Positions 47,147 through 56,149 of a stretch of 64,000 nucleotides of DNA are shown one piece after another. This DNA comes from Terriglobus aquaticus (GTDB lineage Bacteria > Acidobacteriota > Terriglobia > Terriglobales > Acidobacteriaceae): NCBI RefSeq assembly GCF_025685415.1, contig NZ_JAGSYB010000001.1, positions 186,001-250,000 on the forward strand, in the 5' to 3' direction. The position numbers and the translations under genes were made by a program. The notes beneath the pieces were generated by a model. The model was not told the origin of the DNA. It saw nothing but the letters and a program-made list of their open reading frames with translations, and did not search any database. Numbering within the stretch: the stretch's first letter is position 1; every line of letters starts with the position of its first letter.

Positions 47147-48355
47147 GTGAAATTGTTGATACAACCCGAGAGCGGCATCGAGCCGTTGCTCGAAGGCCTG
47201 CGAAGCGCGAAGACGAGCATCCATATCCTGATTTTCCGATTTGACCGCAGCGAGGTGGAACGAGCGCTGGTCGAGGCCGTGCAGCGCGGCGTGCACGTTC
47301 AGGCGCTGATTGCCTTCACGAATCGGGGCGAGGAGAAGAATCTGCGCAAGCTGGAGGGCCGGCTGCTGGAGCGTGGTATTACGGTGACCCGGACGGCGGA
47401 TGACCTGGTGCGGTATCACGGCAAGATGTTCATCATCGACCGCAAGGAGCTGTGGCTGCTCGCGTTCAATTACACGCACATGGACATCACGCTGAGCCGC
47501 TCGTTTGCCCTGGTTGTGCGCACGCCGGAAGTGGTTGCGGAAGCCGTGAAGTTGTTTGAAGCCGATGCCAACCGGCAGCCGTACCGCCCCGGGTGCGACG
47601 ATCTTGTCGTGAGCCCGGCGAATGCCAGGACGCAACTGATGGAGTTCATCCGCGGCGCGAAGAAACAGCTGCTGCTGTACGAGATGAAGATCAGCGATCA
47701 CGATTTCGTTCAGTTGCTGTCGGAAAAGAGCTCGCAGGGCGTCGACGTTCGCGTCATCGGTCGCTCCAGCGTGAAGGGAAGCGTGTTGAACGTGCGTACG
47801 CTGCCGTTTCGCTTGCATGCACGGGCGATCCTGCGTGACGGCAAAGAGGCGTTCCTGGGTAGCCAGAGCCTGCGCAAGCTGGAGTTGGAGGCGCGGCGTG
47901 AGATCGGCGTGATCGTGCACGACAGCCGGACCGTACACGAAATGGTGCAGGTGTTTGAGCGGGACTGGCAACAATCTGCACCCGCGATGCACGGAGGGAT
48001 TGACACCGTTCTGGATGTTCCCGCGCGCCGCGTCGCGAAGGAACTCGCCAAGCACATCCATGTCGCGCCCGTCGTCGAACAGGTGCTGGAACGCGTGATG
48101 GACCGCAGCTCCGACGTTCCATTCGAGCCAGCGGAAGTCGCGATGACGGTGCGCGATGCCTTTCGGGAAGAGGTGCACGACGCTGTGATGAACGCCTTGC
48201 GCGAGATGGCGAGCGAGGTGGTAGGCGCGCCTCATCCCGCAGGGAACGTGGAGGAGAAGGGGCCGGAGAAGGCGCGGGAGGACGAGGGCGCATCGCGTCA
48301 CCGGGGCGAGAAGCGGGGCCACAAGTCCGCCAAGAAACACGCCGGGAAACATTAG
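47147..48355 (+). CDS. Phospholipase D-fold protein, one HxK and one HxR motif
   Basis: A 402-residue protein with two PLD-like domains. First motif HGKMFIIDRK (H91, K93, D98) is complete; the second, HARAILRDGKEAFLGSQ (H224, R226, D231), has Arg in place of Lys. The C-terminal 120 residues are outside the PLD fold, charged, and end with a Lys/His-rich tail (KKHAGKH). No signal peptide with the chosen GTG at 47147 (AGGCGG 7 nt upstream). PLD-fold proteins include lipases, nucleases and transferases; the activity cannot be decided. It is divergent from the kinase-like gene across 162 bp. Confidence 0.8.
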   Translation: MKLLIQPESGIEPLLEGLRSAKTSIHILIFRFDRSEVERALVEAVQRGVHVQALIAFTNRGEEKNLRKLEGRLLERGITVTRTADDLVRYHGKMFIIDRKELWLLAFNYTHMDITLSRSFALVVRTPEVVAEAVKLFEADANRQPYRPGCDDLVVSPANARTQLMEFIRGAKKQLLLYEMKISDHDFVQLLSEKSSQGVDVRVIGRSSVKGSVLNVRTLPFRLHARAILRDGKEAFLGSQSLRKLELEARREIGVIVHDSRTVHEMVQVFERDWQQSAPAMHGGIDTVLDVPARRVAKELAKHIHVAPVVEQVLERVMDRSSDVPFEPAEVAMTVRDAFREEVHDAVMNALREMASEVVGAPHPAGNVEEKGPEKAREDEGASRHRGEKRGHKSAKKHAGKH

Positions 48356-48358
48356 GCG

Positions 48359-48394
48359 CTTACCCTTGCTCAGCGCGTGGTGAGCAAGGGTAAG
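48359..48394. terminator. Bidirectional terminator, PLD gene / glgX
   Basis: A perfect 14-bp stem (48359-48372 with 48381-48394, CTTACCCTTGCTCA) with an 8-base loop, lying between the convergent stop codons. Confidence 0.85.
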
Positions 48395-48412
48395 GCGTGC
48401 CGGACGGCCGTA

Positions 48413-50566
48413 TCAGGCCTCGCTCTGCTGCAACACAAACACCTGGATCGAACGTGCGCCGATTGTGCGCAGTGACTCGCTCTGCTGTGTTTCTGCTGCT
48501 TCGTTCTCTCCTGGCGGCATTTCGCGAGCCGTGTCCAGTACGAGAGTCCAGGTGTCGCCGCCCGAACTGGTCGGGATGCGAAAGTTGCACGCCTCGTAGT
48601 GGTCGTTGAAGAGGATAAGAATCGTCGCTTCGTGGCCGCGCTGGCGAATCCCGGTAAACTGTGCGCGGCCGTCCAGCAACATGCCAAAGCAGCGTGTGCG
48701 CGAGTCCTTCCAGGCATCCGCATCCATTTCGGAGCCATTCGCGTTCACCCAGGTGAGATCACGGACATCCAGTTCCTCGTCGGTGCGCGAGGTGAGGAAG
48801 AGATTCCGGCGCAGAATGGGATACCGCTTGCGCAGCGCGATCAGGTGACGGGTGAAGTCGTGCAGCGGAGCGTTCGCCTCCAGCAGCGACCAGTCCACCC
48901 AGCTCAGGGTGTTGTCCTGACAGTACGCATTATTGTTGCCAAGCTGGGTGCGGCCAAACTCGTCGCCGGCCAGTAACATTGGCGTTCCCTGCGCCAGCAG
49001 CAGCGTCGCCAGCAGGTTGCGACGCTGCCGGCAGCGCAGAGCGTTGATGGTTTCGTCCGTGGTTGGACCTTCGACGCCGCAGTTCCAACTGTGATTGTGC
49101 GCGGAGCCGTCGCGATTGCCTTCCCCGTTTTCCAGGTTGTGCTTCTCGTCATAACTGACTAAATCGTTCAGAGTGAAACCGTCGTGGGCAGTGACGAAGT
49201 TGATGGAGGCCCATGGGCGCCGGCCCTGATGATCGAACAGATCGGGCGATGCCATGAGTCGCGTAGAAAGTTCACGCGCGGTGCCTCCGCCTTTCCAGAA
49301 CTCACGCACCGTATCCCGGAACTTGTCGTTCCATTCGGTCCAGCCCGGCGGGAATCCACCCACCTGGTAGCCGCCCGGACCGATGTCCCATGGCTCCGCA
49401 ATCAGCTTGGTCATGCTGAGTACGGGGTCCTGGCAGACCGCCTTTAGGAAGCCACTCTTGTTGTCGAAGCCGTTGGGCTCGCGAGCAAGGATAGTCCCAA
49501 GGTCGAAGCGGAAGCCGTCGACGTGGGTCTGCTCTACCCAGTAGCGCAGGCTATCGCAAACCATCTGCAGCACACGCGGATGGCTCACGTTGACGGTGTT
49601 ACCCGTGCCCGTGTCGTTGATGTAATAGCGTGGATTGCTGGGCAGCAGGCGGTAGTAGCTGGGATTGTCGATGCCCTTGAACGAGAGCGTAGGACCGAGC
49701 TCATTGCCCTCGGCGGTGTGGTTGTAGACCACGTCCAGGATCACTTCGATGCCCGCGTCGTGGTAGCGCGCGACCATCTCTTTGAATTCCTGCAGAGCGC
49801 GTCGCGGTGTGGCGGCGTAACGAGGATCCGGCGCAAAGAAGCCGATGCTGTTGTAACCCCAATAGTTCGTCAGCTTCAGGGCGTGCAGGTGACTATCGGT
49901 CACAAAGGTATGGATTGGCAGCAGCTCGATGGAGGTGACGCCAAGCGAACGGACGTAGTCCACGATCTCCGGCCGGCCCAGCCCCTCGTAGGTTCCGCGC
50001 AGGTTGTCCGGCAGCGCCGGGTGAGTGCGGGTGAAGCCCTTCACGTGCAGCTCGTAGAGCACCGTCTCATCCCAGCCCACACGCAGACGGTTCAAGTGGC
50101 CGGGCTGGCCGCTCCAGTCGAACGCAGGGTCGACCACGAGGCACTTGGGAACAAACTGCGCGCTGTCTCTGGTATCGAAGGTGGTGTCGTCGCCGGTTTC
50201 GAGGGTGTAGCCGAAGATTGGTGGCTCCCACTTCAGCCTTCCCAGGTGTGCGGTCGCATAGGGGTCCAGCAACAGCTTGTTGGCATTGAAGCGCAGGCCA
50301 TTGCGCGGATCGTAAGGTCCGTGCACACGAAAGCCGTACGGCGTTCCGGGCATCACGCCTTCGATATAACCGTGCCAGATTTGATTAGTGTATTCGGGCA
50401 ATGCGATGCGCTCGATCTCCCGCTTGCCGGTGCTGTCAAACAGGCAGAGTTCAACGCGGGTCGCGTGTTCGGAAAAGAGGGCGAAGTTGGTTCCGCGCCC
50501 GTCCCACGCCGCGCCACGGGGCACGGGTATGCCTTCGCAAACCTTGTAGCTGCTTTTGGACGTCAC
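48413..50566 (-). CDS. glgX: Glycogen debranching enzyme GlgX, copy 1
   Basis: A 717-residue GH13_11 isoamylase-type debranching enzyme that cuts alpha-1,6 branches of glycogen. An N-terminal CBM48 (GAAWDGRGTNFALFSEHATRVEL) precedes the catalytic barrel: VILDVVYNHTAEG, nucleophile VDGFRFDLGTILA, acid/base LIAEPWDIGPGGYQVG, and FVTAHDGFTLNDLVSYDEKHN. GDEFGRTQLGNNNAYCQD follows, typical of the family. It faces a second GlgX gene (from 50696) across 129 bp; the two differ clearly in sequence, so this is not a recent duplication. Confidence 0.94.
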   Translation of the reverse strand: MTSKSSYKVCEGIPVPRGAAWDGRGTNFALFSEHATRVELCLFDSTGKREIERIALPEYTNQIWHGYIEGVMPGTPYGFRVHGPYDPRNGLRFNANKLLLDPYATAHLGRLKWEPPIFGYTLETGDDTTFDTRDSAQFVPKCLVVDPAFDWSGQPGHLNRLRVGWDETVLYELHVKGFTRTHPALPDNLRGTYEGLGRPEIVDYVRSLGVTSIELLPIHTFVTDSHLHALKLTNYWGYNSIGFFAPDPRYAATPRRALQEFKEMVARYHDAGIEVILDVVYNHTAEGNELGPTLSFKGIDNPSYYRLLPSNPRYYINDTGTGNTVNVSHPRVLQMVCDSLRYWVEQTHVDGFRFDLGTILAREPNGFDNKSGFLKAVCQDPVLSMTKLIAEPWDIGPGGYQVGGFPPGWTEWNDKFRDTVREFWKGGGTARELSTRLMASPDLFDHQGRRPWASINFVTAHDGFTLNDLVSYDEKHNLENGEGNRDGSAHNHSWNCGVEGPTTDETINALRCRQRRNLLATLLLAQGTPMLLAGDEFGRTQLGNNNAYCQDNTLSWVDWSLLEANAPLHDFTRHLIALRKRYPILRRNLFLTSRTDEELDVRDLTWVNANGSEMDADAWKDSRTRCFGMLLDGRAQFTGIRQRGHEATILILFNDHYEACNFRIPTSSGGDTWTLVLDTAREMPPGENEAAETQQSESLRTIGARSIQVFVLQQSEA

Positions 50567-50695
50567 ACCGTTTTCGATGCGAAAAGTTGACCGAGTCGCC
50601 GCTTGGCGCGAAAGCGCGCCGCGTTTCAGGTGCAGGTGACAGTCCTACCGCGCGGAGCATCTCTCTATCCGAACCCAGATTGAAACGGAGATCCA

Positions 50696-52816
50696 ATGAA
50701 CCGCACGACCCTCCCCGGAAGACCTTACCCGCTTGGCGCCACGCCACAGCGGCTTGGCACAAACTTTGCTCTCTTTTCCGAAACTGCAACGGCCGTGCGC
50801 GTGTGCTTTTTTGACGAAAACGGGGTAGAAACCGATTGCGTTCCCCTGAAGGAGCGTACCGCTTTTGTGTGGCACGGCCTGGTGCGCGACATCAAACCCG
50901 GACAGCGGTACGGCTACCGCGTGGAAGGTCCGTGGGATCCGGCAAACGGAATGCGTTTCAACAGCAACAAGCTATTGGTAGACCCGTACGCCAAGGCCAT
51001 CGAGGGCCAGGTGGACTGGAAGAAGCCAATCTTTGCCTACGACGTGGCAAGTGGCGACGAGATGAAGTTTGACCCGCAGAACTCGGCGGACGGTGTGCCG
51101 AAGAGCGTGGTTGTCGATCCCAAGTTTGACTGGAGCGGCGATTGTCCTCCCGATACGCCTCTGGCTGACTCGATCATTTATGAAGTTCACGTTGGCGGGT
51201 TCACCAAGCAGAACGAACTTGTTCCCGAGAAGCTGCGCGGAACCTACGCCGGCCTGGCGTCGGACGCGAGCATCGCTTACCTGAAAAAACTTGGCGTGAC
51301 GGCGGTGGAACTTCTGCCGGTGCACCACTTCATCGACGAAGGCCAGTTGGTCGATAAGGGTCTCCGCGATTACTGGGGTTACAACACGCTCGGCTACTTC
51401 GCACCGATGTCTCGCTATAGCTCGTGTGGCGACGACGGCTGCCAGGTGAACGAGTTCAAGCAGATGGTGAAGAAGCTCCACTCCGAGGGCATTGAGGTGA
51501 TCCTCGACGTGGTCTACAACCACACCTGTGAAGGCAACGGCCTGGGACCGCTGCTGAGCATGAAGGGCATCGACAATGTGAACTACTACCGCCGTGTGCC
51601 CGGCAAGCCGCAGTACTACATGGATTTCACCGGGACGGGCAACACGCTGAACCTGGTGCATCCGCAGGTGCTGAAGCTGGTGATGGATTCACTGCGCTAC
51701 TGGGTCACCGAGATGCATGTGGACGGCTTCCGCTTCGATCTCGCATCGACGCTGGCGCGCGAAGAGTCGGCCGTTTCCAAGCTGTCGGGCTTCTTCGACG
51801 TCATCCACCAGGACCCGATTCTGCAGAACGTGAAACTGATTGCAGAGCCGTGGGACGTGGGCGACGGTGGGTACCAGGTGGGCAATTTCCCGGTGTTGTG
51901 GGCAGAGTGGAACGGCAAGTACCGCGATACGGTTCGTCGATTCTGGAAGGGCGACGAAGGTCTGCTTTCAGACTTTGCATACCGCTTCACAGGATCGTCT
52001 GATCTGTACCAGGGCGATGGCAGAAAGCCGAGTGCGTCGATCAATTTCATCACGGCCCACGATGGATTCACGCTTACCGATCTGGTCAGCTACAACGAGA
52101 AGCACAACGAGGCCAATGGCGACGACAACAAGGACGGCGCCGACAACAACGACTCTTGGAACATGGGTGCCGAGGGCCCAACAGACGACCAGGCCATCAA
52201 CGAACTGCGCGAGCGCCAGGTGCGCAACTTCCTGACCACGCTTGTGCTTTCGCAGGGTGTTCCCATGATCTGCGGCGGCGACGAACTGGGCCGGTCGCAG
52301 CGGGGCAACAACAACGGCTATTGCCAGGACAACGAGCTGACCTGGTATGACTGGAAGCTGGATGTTCCGCGGCAGCGGCTGATGGAGTTTGCCTCCAAGC
52401 TGATCCACCTGCGGCGCGATCACCCGAACCTACGTCGCCGCAAGTTCTTCCAGGACCGCAAGATTCGCGGGTCAGTGGTGCGCGATATTGCATGGTACGG
52501 CGCGGACGGCAATGAGTTCTCGGATGCGAACTGGAATGAAACCTGGGCGAAGTCCATTGCGATTCTGCTGAACGGACAGACGCTGGGCGTGACCGATGAG
52601 GACGGCAAGGAAGTGAAGGATGATAGCTTCCTGTTCCTGATCAACGCCGCTCCCGAGGGAGTCGAGTTCAAGCTGCCGGAGTCGCCTTCCAAGTCGCAAT
52701 GGAGGCAGGTGCTGGATACGCAGAACCTTGACGACCCCTTTGAGTCATGCGAGTTTACCGAGAAGGTGATTTTGGGTGGCCGGTCCATTCGCGTGTTCCG
52801 CGACGGAGCTAAATAG
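50696..52816 (+). CDS. glgX: Glycogen debranching enzyme GlgX, copy 2
   Basis: A 706-residue GH13_11 enzyme with the same layout as the divergent copy: CBM48 (GATPQRLGTNFALFSETATAVRV), barrel with VILDVVYNHTCEG, nucleophile VDGFRFDLASTLARE, acid/base LIAEPWDVGDGGYQVGNFP, FITAHDGFTLTDLVSYNEKHN and GDELGRSQRGNNNGYCQD. The C-terminal beta domain differs most from copy 1. The transpeptidase gene starts 5 bp after its stop, so it is probably co-transcribed with the envelope genes that follow. Different branch-length preference or regulation of the two copies is likely but unproven. Confidence 0.94.
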   Translation: MNRTTLPGRPYPLGATPQRLGTNFALFSETATAVRVCFFDENGVETDCVPLKERTAFVWHGLVRDIKPGQRYGYRVEGPWDPANGMRFNSNKLLVDPYAKAIEGQVDWKKPIFAYDVASGDEMKFDPQNSADGVPKSVVVDPKFDWSGDCPPDTPLADSIIYEVHVGGFTKQNELVPEKLRGTYAGLASDASIAYLKKLGVTAVELLPVHHFIDEGQLVDKGLRDYWGYNTLGYFAPMSRYSSCGDDGCQVNEFKQMVKKLHSEGIEVILDVVYNHTCEGNGLGPLLSMKGIDNVNYYRRVPGKPQYYMDFTGTGNTLNLVHPQVLKLVMDSLRYWVTEMHVDGFRFDLASTLAREESAVSKLSGFFDVIHQDPILQNVKLIAEPWDVGDGGYQVGNFPVLWAEWNGKYRDTVRRFWKGDEGLLSDFAYRFTGSSDLYQGDGRKPSASINFITAHDGFTLTDLVSYNEKHNEANGDDNKDGADNNDSWNMGAEGPTDDQAINELRERQVRNFLTTLVLSQGVPMICGGDELGRSQRGNNNGYCQDNELTWYDWKLDVPRQRLMEFASKLIHLRRDHPNLRRRKFFQDRKIRGSVVRDIAWYGADGNEFSDANWNETWAKSIAILLNGQTLGVTDEDGKEVKDDSFLFLINAAPEGVEFKLPESPSKSQWRQVLDTQNLDDPFESCEFTEKVILGGRSIRVFRDGAK

Positions 52817-52820
52817 GGCG

Positions 52821-53669
52821 GTGGCAGAACCAGGGCCGGTGCGGCAACTGTCGCGCCGGCCCTTTCTGCTGTTCATGGGTGCAGCCGCGATTGGGCTTGC
52901 ATCGCCGTCACGCTTTGCGCTGGCCAGTACTCTTCGTCAGCCTACGATGGTCGACATCGATCTTGAAAGTGGAGCGGACCATGTCGTCGGAACAGACGGA
53001 AATGTCGCATCGGTCCCGGGATCGGCGCTGAAGCCCATGGTTCTGCTGATTGCGTTGCGGCTCGGTGTAATCACACCGCAGACACGAATCGCATGCACCG
53101 GAAGCCTGCGCATAGCGGGCCGCAACCTCGCCTGTTCGCATCCCGTCGGCCTTGGTGTGCTCGATGCGGAAGAGGCGCTGGCGTACTCGTGCAACACTTA
53201 CTTCGCGCGGGTGGCGCAGCAATTGCCGTCAGCGGCGCTGCATGCGGGCCTGCAGAGGTATGGAGTCTTCGTCGCGGCATCGCTTGGCAGGCCAGAAGAC
53301 CGTGCCTTGGTTGCGCTCGGCCTGGAAGGCGTGTCGGTCACGCCGCTTCAGCTTGCACGTGCTTACACGCAACTGGCTCGTGACCTGGAGATCGCTTCCA
53401 CAGAGGACGACACCGTACGGCGTGGGTTGCTCGGTTCTGTCGAATATGGGATGGCCCACGCCGCCAAGACGCCCGGCATGGTGCTGGGCGGAAAGACCGG
53501 CACTGCTCACGACCCCGCGCCGTTGCTGCAGCACGGATGGTTTGCCGGCATGACCTTCGCTCCGGGAACGCCGATACGTCCGATGCGTGTGGTTGCCGTC
53601 TATGTTCCAGGCGGTACGGGGAATGATGCAGCGGGAGCGGCGCACCGATACCTGGAACGGAAGCGCTAG
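52821..53669 (+). CDS. Minimal penicillin-binding transpeptidase-domain protein
   Basis: A 282-residue protein. A twin-arginine-like signal SRRPFLLFMGAAAIGLASPSR (about residues 11-31, within a hydrophobic stretch) leads directly into the transpeptidase fold: SxxK at S68-A-L-K71, SxN at S123-C-N125, KTG at K225-T-G-T228. There is no glycosyltransferase, dimerisation or PASTA domain, so it is shorter than normal PBPs. GTG 52821 lies 5 bp after glgX. It stands with SpoIID, and the A2M/DUF1175 genes lie opposite; PbpC with A2M is a known pair in proteobacteria, so it may be the wall-repair partner here. Confidence 0.85.
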   Translation: MAEPGPVRQLSRRPFLLFMGAAAIGLASPSRFALASTLRQPTMVDIDLESGADHVVGTDGNVASVPGSALKPMVLLIALRLGVITPQTRIACTGSLRIAGRNLACSHPVGLGVLDAEEALAYSCNTYFARVAQQLPSAALHAGLQRYGVFVAASLGRPEDRALVALGLEGVSVTPLQLARAYTQLARDLEIASTEDDTVRRGLLGSVEYGMAHAAKTPGMVLGGKTGTAHDPAPLLQHGWFAGMTFAPGTPIRPMRVVAVYVPGGTGNDAAGAAHRYLERKR

Positions 53670-53675
53670 AGCTCG

Positions 53676-55367
53676 ATGCGAATACTGCGCGGGAGATTGC
53701 GTTGTGTGCTTCTGCTGCTGCATGGGATGCTGCTGCGGGTGGCGATTGCCGCTCCACGTGCGGAGAATGTAACGGTCCTGCTGTTCCAAACAGAGCAGGT
53801 GGAGCAACTGCACTTGCGATTCTCCGGCGCGACCCTGCGAACCTGCCCCACCTGTACGCAGCAAAGCGGAGCCGTTTCGTTGGATCTGAGACGGCAAGGA
53901 AACCTGATGCTGGATGCATCGAACCGTCCTCTCCGCTTCGTGGAGCTACATGGGAAGGTGGCGGTTGACACGAGCGGTCATCATCATGCCGAGGCTGCAG
54001 GACGTTGGCGAATCGATGTCGTCCATGATCGGTTGCGCGTGCGGTTAGACGTCTCGAGCGAGCGGTATGTCGAGGCGGTGCTGACCGCCGAGGCGGATCC
54101 GCAGGAGCCTGTCGAGTCGCTGAAAGCGCTGGCCGTTGTGACGCGATCGTTCGCCGCGACCGCCTCGGGCAGGCACGAGGGTGATGCGTTATGTGACACG
54201 ACACATTGCCAGACACTTCGTTTCGAACCCGTGCGGCAGAGCATACGCGATGCTGTGTGGGCGACCAGCGGAGAGACGCTCTGGTACGGCGCGCGGCAGG
54301 TGCCGGCGTACTTCTCGCAACACTGCGGTGGCTTCACGGAAGATGCGGCCGCTGCGTGGGGCGGGCAAGTGAGACCGTGGCTCTCCGCCCATGCGGACCC
54401 ATGGTGCATGCGCGTCCCTGCACAATGGCACGCTTCCTTGCCGGAGGCGGATATCCGACGAGCGGTCCAGTCAGAAGGCATCACCATCCCAGGCGCAATT
54501 CAGCAGATTGCACCTCTGTCTCAGGATGCGAGTGGAAGGATCCAGCAGCTTCGTCTTCGATTTGCGGGAGGCACACAAACGGTGCGGGCAGCCACCTTCC
54601 GCTTTGCGGTTGACCGCAACCTGGGTTGGAACCAGATTCGAAGCGATCGATACCAGGTGCAGCGCGCGGGCGAGAAGTTCGTTTTCGACGGGTCGGGGTT
54701 CGGGCACGGCGTAGGGCTGTGCCAAACCGGCGCAGCAGCGATGGCTCGGGCAGGGAAGAGCTACCGCGACATCCTGCGGACGTATTTTCCCGGGACAGTC
54801 GTTCGAATCAGCAGGAGTGATGCCGGATGGGTTGACGTACCGGCGAACGGCTTCACGCTGCGCGTAACTCAGCGTGACGGCGCGTTGGCTGAGGACGCGA
54901 CCGGCGCGTTTGCCGAGGCCCGAATGCGCTGGGAGCAGCCGGTGACGGTACACCCCACGCTGACCGTGTTCCCAACCACGAAGGCCTTTCGCGAAGCGAC
55001 AGGCGAGCCGGGCTGGGCGCTGGCCGCAACAACGGGGGACCGCATTGCGACGCAACCGGCGGACGTTCTACGGACGCATGGCGGCGCGCGATCGCTGTTC
55101 CGGCACGAGTTCCTCCACAGCTTTGTCGAGACGGAGGCGTCGCACACAGCGCCGCTATGGTTGCGTGAGGGCTTGGTGGCCGCTCTCAATGGCGAGTCTT
55201 GCCGGGATGCACCCGCGTGGACAGGCGAGCAGGTGAGCACAGCACTCCGCTCCCCGGGCCCCCAGGAGACATCGCAGCGAGCCCATCGTGCGGCATGCGC
55301 GCTGGCATTGCGATACTTGCGGGAGCATGGCTTAGCGGCGACACACAGCTTGCTGCAGCAGCGCTAG
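53676..55367 (+). CDS. SpoIID/LytB-domain protein with C-terminal peptidase-like part
   Basis: A 563-residue exported protein: signal peptide (LLLLHGMLLRVAIAAPRA), then a SpoIID/LytB domain with ERYVEAVLTAEADPQEPVESLKALAVVTRSFAAT and FGHGVGLCQTGAAAMARAGKSYRDILRTYF, both split here around variable loops. SpoIID enzymes are lytic transglycosylases acting on denuded peptidoglycan. The last 130 residues contain HEFLHSFVETEASHTAPLWLREGL, an HExxH-like zinc-protease motif (H-E-F-L-H, then E about 19 on), a likely second catalytic domain. Stop overlaps the convergent membrane-protein gene by 4 bp. Confidence 0.82.
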   Translation: MRILRGRLRCVLLLLHGMLLRVAIAAPRAENVTVLLFQTEQVEQLHLRFSGATLRTCPTCTQQSGAVSLDLRRQGNLMLDASNRPLRFVELHGKVAVDTSGHHHAEAAGRWRIDVVHDRLRVRLDVSSERYVEAVLTAEADPQEPVESLKALAVVTRSFAATASGRHEGDALCDTTHCQTLRFEPVRQSIRDAVWATSGETLWYGARQVPAYFSQHCGGFTEDAAAAWGGQVRPWLSAHADPWCMRVPAQWHASLPEADIRRAVQSEGITIPGAIQQIAPLSQDASGRIQQLRLRFAGGTQTVRAATFRFAVDRNLGWNQIRSDRYQVQRAGEKFVFDGSGFGHGVGLCQTGAAAMARAGKSYRDILRTYFPGTVVRISRSDAGWVDVPANGFTLRVTQRDGALAEDATGAFAEARMRWEQPVTVHPTLTVFPTTKAFREATGEPGWALAATTGDRIATQPADVLRTHGGARSLFRHEFLHSFVETEASHTAPLWLREGLVAALNGESCRDAPAWTGEQVSTALRSPGPQETSQRAHRAACALALRYLREHGLAATHSLLQQR

Positions 55368-56149
55368 AGCGCGCTGCCGGTGCCCTCGCGAGTTGGTTGT
55401 GCGCTCGCATGGATTCGGTGGAGCAACTCTGCGTCGACACACAGCAGCGCAATGGCGCTCACCACTATGAGCAGGGCAGCCAGGACCAGCCGGAGCAACG
55501 CGCTAATCGTTTCGCCCGTTACGGAGTGAGCGGGGTGCCAGGCAAGGACTCGCGGAACGAGTGGGGCAATGACGCCCAGCGTTACAACTGCGACAGCCCA
55601 ATGTTGCCATTGGGCAAGGCCGCGGAGACCACGCCGCATTGCACCGCTTCGCAGGCCGAAGGTGCTTGACTCCATGGCGATCGGAAGCAGCACAGCCGGC
55701 ACGAGCACGCCTTGAATGGTGGAGAGCGTGAACTGCTGTAACTGTATAAGCCGCGCGTAGGTGAAGGCGTGCCTAAGCGCGCTGGACATTTGGGAATTCC
55801 AATACCCTGCCCGGGTCTCAACACTCGCATAGGCGAGGTCCACTCCGTACCAAAGCGAGGCTGCAATCAGGAGGAACGCACCGAGCAGCAACGCTCCGTG
55901 CCAAAGCGGGATGGTCGGCGCACTTGTCCGCAAGCGTCGCACGGCCAGGGCGTTCCAGAGAAGCAGGGCGGACACCACCCCCAGCGCCAGCGCGAGCGAC
56001 AGCAGCACCTGCCACGTGTGGGAGTCGGGGATCAGCAATCCCAGCATGGCGCAAAGCAGAAGTAGCGCATTGCCGCCCAGCAAGGGCAGCAGCACCGGCC
56101 CGCGAACGCGCTGCATGGCTGCGGTCAGAAGATTCCTGCCTGACGTCAT
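55364..56149 (-). CDS. Polytopic membrane protein coupled to A2M
   Basis: A 261-residue protein with about six transmembrane helices (LLPLLGGNALLLLCAMLGLL; VLLSLALALGVVSALLLW; LLLGAFLLIAASLWYG; VLVPAVLLPIAM; VAVVTLGVIAPLVP; LVLAALLIVVSAIALLC). No family recognised. Its start codon overlaps the A2M stop (56146-56149, ATGA), so it is translated with A2M and may anchor or sense it. Its 3' end overlaps the convergent SpoIID gene by 4 bp. Confidence 0.72.
   Translation of the reverse strand: MTSGRNLLTAAMQRVRGPVLLPLLGGNALLLLCAMLGLLIPDSHTWQVLLSLALALGVVSALLLWNALAVRRLRTSAPTIPLWHGALLLGAFLLIAASLWYGVDLAYASVETRAGYWNSQMSSALRHAFTYARLIQLQQFTLSTIQGVLVPAVLLPIAMESSTFGLRSGAMRRGLRGLAQWQHWAVAVVTLGVIAPLVPRVLAWHPAHSVTGETISALLRLVLAALLIVVSAIALLCVDAELLHRIHASAQPTREGTGSAL

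Noticed and set aside
47132-48352. Open frame antisense to the PLD gene
   Set aside because: Histidine/leucine-rich shadow with no start signal.
49523-50590. Open frame antisense to glgX copy 1
   Set aside because: Shadow of the debranching enzyme; no domain.
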